A DNA stretch of 9,528 bases from Lentisalinibacter sp035655155 (GTDB lineage Bacteria; Pseudomonadota; Gammaproteobacteria; Steroidobacterales; Woeseiaceae): assembly GCA_035655155.1 (NCBI GenBank), contig DASRVH010000058.1, positions 1-9,528 of the forward strand. Reading direction: 5' to 3'. The notes under the pieces were generated by a model that was not told the DNA's origin, did no database searches, and saw only the letters and a list, made by a program, of their open reading frames with translations. Each line of letters starts with the position of its first letter. The stretch's first letter is position 1. The translations under genes were made by a program, and so were the position numbers. Positions 5,717 through 9,528 of the stretch are shown piece after piece.

Positions 5717-8700
5717 TCACATATTGCGGCGGTACTCGCCGCCCACATCGTACAGCGCCCTCGAGATCTGACCCAGGGAACTGGTCTTCACGGTCTGCAC
5801 GAGTTCCTCGAAGATATTACCGCGGGTCCGCGCCACCTTCCTGAGCTTCTCCAGCGACTCGCTGCGGTCGCCGACATGGTTGCGCTGGAAAGCCCGCACC
5901 GCGTCGATCTGCGCCTGCTTCTCTTCGTCGTTGGAGCGCATGAGTTCCAGTGTGCTCACCTCGTCCTCCTGGCCCTCGGGCGGGAGGAAGGTATTGACGC
6001 CGATGATGGGCAGGCTGCCGTCGTGCTTGCGGCTCTCGTAGTACAGGCTCTCGTCCTGGATCTTGCCGCGCTGGTACATGGTGTCCATGGCGCCCAGCAC
6101 GCCGCCGCGCTCGGAGATGCGCTCGAACTCCCGGTAGACGGCCTCCTCCACCAGGTCGGTGAGCTCGTCGATGATGAACGAGCCCTGCCAGGGGTTCTCG
6201 CAGTAATTCAGGCCCAGCTCCCGGTTGATGATGAGCTGGATGGCCACTGCCCGGCGCACCGACTGCTCCGTCGGCGTGGTGATGGCCTCGTCGAACGCAT
6301 TCGTGTGCAGGCTGTTGCAGTTGTCGAACAGGGCGTAGAGCGCCTGCAGCGTGGTGCGGATGTCGTTGAAGCTGATCTCCTGGGCGTGCAGGCTGCGCCC
6401 GGACGTCTGGATATGGTACTTCAGCATCTGGCTGCGGCGGCTCGCGCCGTAGCGCTCGCGCATGGCGCGCGCCCAGATACGGCGCGCCACGCGCCCGATC
6501 ACCGCGTACTCCGGGTCCATGCCATTGGAGAAGAAGAACGACAGGTTCGGCGCGAAGTCGTCGATGTCCATGCCGCGGGCCAGGTAGTACTCGACGATGG
6601 TGAAGCCGTTAGAGAGCGTGAAGGCGAGCTGGCTGATGGGGTTCGCGCCGGCCTCGGCGATATGATAGCCGCTGATGGAGACGCTGTAGTAATTCCTGAC
6701 GTTGTGGTCGATGAAGTACTGCTGCACGTCGCCCATCATCTTCATGGCGAACTCGGTGGAGAAGATGCAGGTGTTCTGGGCCTGATCCTCCTTCAGTATG
6801 TCCGCCTGCACGGTGCCGCGCACGGTGGCCAGCGTCTCGGCCTTGATGCGTGCGTAGGTCTCGGCATCCACCACCTGGTCGCCGGGGATGCCGAGCAGCC
6901 CCAGTCCCAGGCCGTCGCTGCCCTCGGGCAGCCCGCCGCGATACTCGGGCCGCTCCTTGCCCTCGAACCAGGCGTCGATGGTCTTCCGCGCGGCCTCCCA
7001 CCGACCGGTCTCGCGCAGGTGCTTCTCCACCTGCTGGTCGATGGCCGTGTTCATGAAGAAAGCCAGGATCATGGGCGCCGGGCCGTTGATGGTCATGGAG
7101 ACGGAGGTGGACGGGTCGCACAGGTCGAAGCCCGAATAGAGCTTCTTCATGTCGTCGACCGTGGCGATGGAGACGCCGGAGTTGCCCACCTTGCCGTAGA
7201 TGTCCGGGCGTTCGTGGGGGTCCTCGCCGTACAGGGTCACCGAATCGAAGGCCGTGGACAGCCGCGCCGCGTCGTGGCCGCGGGAGAGGTAATGGAAGCG
7301 CCGGTTGGTGCGCTCCGGCGTGCCCTCGCCGGCGAACATGCGGATGGGGTCCTCGCCGGTGCGCCGATAGGGATACACGCCGCCGGTGTAGGGATAGGAG
7401 CCCGGCAGGTTCTCTTTCATGAGGAAGGCCAGCAGCTCGCCCCAGTCCCGGTACTTCGGCGGCGCGATCTTCGGGATCGGCTGGTGACTGAGGCTGTCGC
7501 GATAATTCTCGCCGGTGACCTCCCTGCCGCGCACCGTGTAGCTGTATCGCTCGGCCCGCACGCCTTCGTAGCGCTCGGGCCACTCCTGCAGCAGTTCGAC
7601 GGCCTCCGCGTCCAGCTCCTGCACCGCCTCCTGATAGCGCTGGCGCAGCACCAGCAGGGACCGGTCTTCATCGGCGGTGAGGGCCTCGCGGGGATAGGTC
7701 GCGAGCGCTTCGGGCAGCTCCGCATCCTCCAGCGCCCGCAGCGCCTCGTACATCTGCTGCGCCCGGCTGGCGGCCTCCGCCTGGGCGGCGATGCGCTCGT
7801 TGATGTCGCGGCCCTGCTCGCTGATCTCGGCGAGATAGCGCACCCGGGAGCCCGGGATCATGGCCGTGGCCTTCGGTTCCTTTTCCGGCACATCCATGTC
7901 CGGCGTCCAGCGCGCGGCGTCGAGCTCCAGCTTCTCCACCAGCTTTCCGCACAGATTGACGAACATCCAGGAGACGCCCGGGTCGTTGAACTGGCTGGCG
8001 ATGGTGGGATAGACCGGCACCTCGTCGTCGGCGGCCTGGAATTTCAGGTGATTGCGCTTCCACTGCTTGCGGATGTCCCTGAGCGCATCCTCGGCGCCGC
8101 GCTTGTCGAACTTGTTCAGCACGACCAGGTCGGCGAAGTCCAGCATGTCGATCTTCTCGAGCTGGCTTGCCGCGCCGTAGTCGGAGGTCATCACGTACAC
8201 CGAGTAGTCCACCAGGTCGACGATCTCGCTGTCGCTCTGGCCGATGCCGGCGGTCTCCACGATCACGAGGTCGTTGCCCATGGACTTCAGGAAGGCGATG
8301 GCGTCGCCCAGCATCTCGCTGGTGGCCAGGTGCTGGCGGCGGGTGGCCATGGAGCGCATGTAGATTCGCTCGGAGCGCAGGCTGTTCATGCGGATGCGGT
8401 CGCCCAGCAGCGCGCCGCCCGTCCGCCGGCGGGTGGGGTCGACGGCCAGCACCGCGATGCGCATGTCGGGGAAGGACTGCAGGAAACGGTTCAGCAACTC
8501 GTCCGTGACACTGGACTTGCCGGCGCCGCCGGTGCCGGTGATGCCCACGACCGGCACCCGGCGGGAACGCATCTGCCAGGTCTTGCGCAGCGTGGCGAGT
8601 TCGTCGTCGCTGAACGCGCCCTCCTCGATGGCCGAGATCATGGCCGCGACGGCCGTGATGTCGTCGGGGTCCGGCTCACCGGGCTGCACCGTCGGACGGC

Positions 8701-9160
8701 GCGCCGCCACCGTGCGGCGGATCAGGTCCCCGATCATCTCGTCGAGGCCCATCTTCATGCCGTCGTTCGGGTGATAGATGCGCTCGACGCCGTAGTCCAT
8801 CAGCCCGCGGATCTCGTCCAGGGTGATGGTGCCGCCGCCGCCGCCGAAGATGCGGATGTGTTCCGCGCCGGCCTCGCGCAGCATGTCGACCATGTAGCGG
8901 AAGTACTCGACGTGGCCGCCCTGGTAGGAGCTGATGGCGATGCCGTCGGCGTCTTCCTGCAGCGCCGCGCGCACCACGTCGGCCACGCTGCGGTTGTGCC
9001 CGAGATGGATTACCTCGGCGCCTTTGGACTGGATCAGTCTCCGCATGATATTGATAGCCGCGTCGTGACCGTCGAACAGCGATGCGGCGGTGACGAAGCG
9101 GAGCGGCGCGGTCTCGGCATCGCGTGAGACGCGGGGCAGATCGCTGGCTGCGGTACTCAT
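5717..9160 (-). CDS. icmF: Fused B12-dependent isobutyryl-CoA mutase (IcmF type) with built-in G-protein chaperone
   Basis: A complete 1147-aa fusion in the IcmF domain order. (1) B12-binding Rossmann domain, residues about 20-150, with FDGHDAAINIMRR (29-41; His32 is the expected lower axial cobalt ligand), SSYQGGH (77-83) and GGGGGT (106-111). (2) MeaB/ArgK-like GTPase, about 200-420, with Walker A GTGGAGKS (209-216), DPTRRRTGGALLGD (241-254), ETAGIGQSD and the base-specifying NKFD (349-352). (3) Linker, about 430-560. (4) TIM-barrel mutase, about 560-1147, with SYPYTGGVYPYRRTGEDP, SISGYHIAEAGA (His833, matching the catalytic His of methylmalonyl-CoA mutase) and an intact RALYDVGGEYRRNM end. 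Gln795 in EDQAQNTCIF replaces the carboxylate-binding Arg of methylmalonyl-CoA mutase, so the substrate is probably a neutral acyl-CoA such as isobutyryl/n-butyryl-CoA. Tyr596 sits at the second specificity position, where I recall Phe in studied IcmF. The GTPase would gate adenosylcobalamin loading. GAGGA lies about 7 nt before the ATG. First gene of the operon with crotonase, thioesterase and SDR. Confidence 0.95.
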   Translation of the reverse strand: MSTAASDLPRVSRDAETAPLRFVTAASLFDGHDAAINIMRRLIQSKGAEVIHLGHNRSVADVVRAALQEDADGIAISSYQGGHVEYFRYMVDMLREAGAEHIRIFGGGGGTITLDEIRGLMDYGVERIYHPNDGMKMGLDEMIGDLIRRTVAARRPTVQPGEPDPDDITAVAAMISAIEEGAFSDDELATLRKTWQMRSRRVPVVGITGTGGAGKSSVTDELLNRFLQSFPDMRIAVLAVDPTRRRTGGALLGDRIRMNSLRSERIYMRSMATRRQHLATSEMLGDAIAFLKSMGNDLVIVETAGIGQSDSEIVDLVDYSVYVMTSDYGAASQLEKIDMLDFADLVVLNKFDKRGAEDALRDIRKQWKRNHLKFQAADDEVPVYPTIASQFNDPGVSWMFVNLCGKLVEKLELDAARWTPDMDVPEKEPKATAMIPGSRVRYLAEISEQGRDINERIAAQAEAASRAQQMYEALRALEDAELPEALATYPREALTADEDRSLLVLRQRYQEAVQELDAEAVELLQEWPERYEGVRAERYSYTVRGREVTGENYRDSLSHQPIPKIAPPKYRDWGELLAFLMKENLPGSYPYTGGVYPYRRTGEDPIRMFAGEGTPERTNRRFHYLSRGHDAARLSTAFDSVTLYGEDPHERPDIYGKVGNSGVSIATVDDMKKLYSGFDLCDPSTSVSMTINGPAPMILAFFMNTAIDQQVEKHLRETGRWEAARKTIDAWFEGKERPEYRGGLPEGSDGLGLGLLGIPGDQVVDAETYARIKAETLATVRGTVQADILKEDQAQNTCIFSTEFAMKMMGDVQQYFIDHNVRNYYSVSISGYHIAEAGANPISQLAFTLSNGFTIVEYYLARGMDIDDFAPNLSFFFSNGMDPEYAVIGRVARRIWARAMRERYGASRRSQMLKYHIQTSGRSLHAQEISFNDIRTTLQALYALFDNCNSLHTNAFDEAITTPTEQSVRRAVAIQLIINRELGLNYCENPWQGSFIIDELTDLVEEAVYREFERISERGGVLGAMDTMYQRGKIQDESLYYESRKHDGSLPIIGVNTFLPPEGQEDEVSTLELMRSNDEEKQAQIDAVRAFQRNHVGDRSESLEKLRKVARTRGNIFEELVQTVKTSSLGQISRALYDVGGEYRRNM

Positions 9161-9162
9161 GA

Positions 9163-9215
9163 ACGAGTCCTCGTGGTTCGGCCTCCGGAAGCGGCGCTTC
9201 CGGCCGGAGACCGGC
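9163..9215 (-). promoter_or_regulatory. Three consecutive inverted repeats in the icmF leader, one over the Shine-Dalgarno
   Basis: Immediately before icmF lie three inverted repeats. ACGAG-TC-CTCGT (9163-9174) contains the Shine-Dalgarno complement TCCTC. CCGGAAGC-GGC-GCTTCCGG (9185-9203) is a perfect 8-bp stem with a 3-nt loop. GCCGG-AGA-CCGGC (9203-9215) is a 5-bp stem. All would be within the inferred 5' leader of the mutase mRNA. They could modulate translation, but GC-rich DNA throws up short inverted repeats readily; only the 8-bp stem is striking. The leader is too short for a cobalamin riboswitch and I see no B12 box. Confidence 0.4.
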
Positions 9216-9239
9216 TGGAAATTTAATGTGGATTAAAAT

Positions 9240-9254
9240 ACCGTCGCGGACGGT
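9240..9254. promoter_or_regulatory. Candidate operator: perfect palindrome at the exact midpoint of the divergent spacer
   Basis: ACCGTC-GCG-GACGGT is a perfect 6+3+6 inverted repeat. Its centre (9247) is equidistant, at 87 bp, from the first bases of the icmF start (9160) and the synthetase start (9334). On the minus strand it lies in the spacer of the inferred icmF -35/-10, the position expected of a repressor or a MerR-type activator. No adjacent regulator gene is visible in the window. Confidence 0.45.
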
Positions 9255-9333
9255 GCAATACAAGCGCGCGCCGGGGGCACGTGCAGACTTAATTTAATGT
9301 TTTTTGGAGTAATTTCCTGACCGGGAGGGGAGC

Positions 9334-9528
9334 ATGCCGACCTTGAATCTGGCCGACATCAGCCGTGTGCACGCACGGGAGAATCCGCAGGGCGAAGCCC
9401 TGATCTTCAATGGCGAGGTCACCACCTACGCCGAACTCGACGAACGGGTGAACCGGGTGGCGAACGGGCTCGCCGCGGAAGACCTGCCGATCCAGACCCG
9501 GGTGGGCTATCTCTCCAAGAACGCGCCG
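9334..9528 (+). CDS. Acyl-CoA synthetase (AMP-binding family), N-terminal fragment cut by window edge
   Basis: The first 65 codons of an adenylate-forming ligase; the frame is open to the last base. The N-terminus (LADISRVHARENPQGEALIF, then TTYAELDERVNRVANGLA and TRVGYLSKNAP) is the standard opening of the acyl/fatty-acyl-CoA ligase group: an amphipathic start, the T-Y-x-E-L-D-x-R-V-N-R-x-A helix, and the strand before the N-A-P turn. The catalytic AMP-binding loop, hinge and CoA site lie beyond the edge, so chain-length preference cannot be judged. The start is well supported: GGAGG ends 5 nt before the ATG within GGGAGGGG. It diverges from the icmF operon across a 173-bp shared regulatory region, which suggests it activates the carboxylic acid fed to the mutase pathway (inference). 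Confidence 0.9.
   Translation, partial: MPTLNLADISRVHARENPQGEALIFNGEVTTYAELDERVNRVANGLAAEDLPIQTRVGYLSKNAP

Larger units (their letters stand above)
9161..9333. promoter_or_regulatory. Divergent promoter/regulatory region between icmF and an acyl-CoA synthetase gene
   Basis: This 173-bp spacer serves two diverging genes. It is GC-rich near icmF and locally AT-rich at 9219-9240 and 9289-9306. AATTTAATGT occurs twice as an exact 10-bp direct repeat (9220-9229 and 9291-9300). TTTAAT-GTGG-ATTAAA (9222-9237) is a perfect inverted repeat. For icmF, a weak promoter can be drawn on the minus strand: TTGTAT, 17-bp spacer, TATTTT (rc of 9235-9240), giving a leader of roughly 70 nt. For the synthetase gene, TTTAAT at 9293-9298 could be a -10, but I see no matching -35. 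The layout suggests co-regulation of acid activation and mutase. Confidence 0.6.

Noticed and set aside
5417..9127. A 1236-codon open frame on the plus strand, antisense to icmF
   Set aside because: Its product is His/Val/Ala/Gly/Asp-rich with no domain pattern, and it exactly mirrors a strongly conserved mutase on the other strand. Long antisense frames are expected opposite GC3-rich genes.
5717..9160. Methylmalonyl-CoA mutase (common automatic label for this protein)
   Set aside because: The domain order B12-GTPase-mutase and Gln795 in place of the carboxylate-binding Arg fit the IcmF type, not methylmalonyl-CoA mutase.
9161..9333. Cobalamin riboswitch ahead of the B12-dependent mutase
   Set aside because: The inferred leader is only about 70 nt and no B12-box sequence or large multi-helix layout is visible.

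Overview
This window is GC-rich, densely packed bacterial chromosome. Codons end mostly in G or C, and the gene families (TupA, fused isobutyryl-CoA mutase, PaaI-type thioesterase, crotonase) suggest a proteobacterium, perhaps a gammaproteobacterium. That assignment is a judgement from gene style; no rRNA or other phylogenetic marker is present. I saw no mobile elements, tRNAs, rRNAs or CRISPR arrays.

Left end (1-1608): the C-terminal three quarters of a tungstate ABC-transporter binding protein (TupA, + strand) enters from the left edge. It converges, 12 bp apart, on a minus-strand one-component regulator that joins an excisionase/MerR-like helix-turn-helix to a soluble molybdate/tungstate-type binding-protein domain. 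This looks like an oxyanion uptake and sensing pair.

Middle (1697-3618): a minus-strand pair encodes a GNAT acetyltransferase and a tiny VanZ-like membrane protein. Across a 112-bp divergent spacer lies a plus-strand Asp/Glu/hydantoin-racemase-family protein that lacks the first of the two usual catalytic cysteines. Its 3' end overlaps, tail to tail by 23 bp, a minus-strand single-domain cupin.

Right half (3706-9528): the main system is a compact minus-strand operon. Its first gene is a complete fused B12-dependent acyl-CoA mutase of the IcmF type (B12 domain, G-protein chaperone, mutase; 1147 aa). It is followed by a crotonase, a PaaI-family thioesterase and an SDR dehydrogenase. Spacings are 22 bp, a 1-nt TAATG overlap, and 1 nt. 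Diverging from the mutase is the start of an acyl-CoA synthetase, cut by the right edge. The shared 173-bp promoter region holds a perfect palindrome centred exactly midway between the two start codons, AT-rich direct and inverted repeats, and several hairpins in the mutase leader.

Together the right-half genes suggest a small pathway. A (probably branched or short-chain) carboxylic acid is activated to its CoA ester, its carbon skeleton is rearranged by the B12 mutase, and it is then processed by crotonase and dehydrogenase steps with a thioesterase as outlet. The mutase keeps the Gln that marks butyryl/isobutyryl-type rather than methylmalonyl substrates, but has Tyr where I recall Phe in characterised IcmF. 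The crotonase and SDR each depart from the textbook catalytic set. The real substrate is therefore open, and this operon is the best candidate here for undescribed biochemistry.
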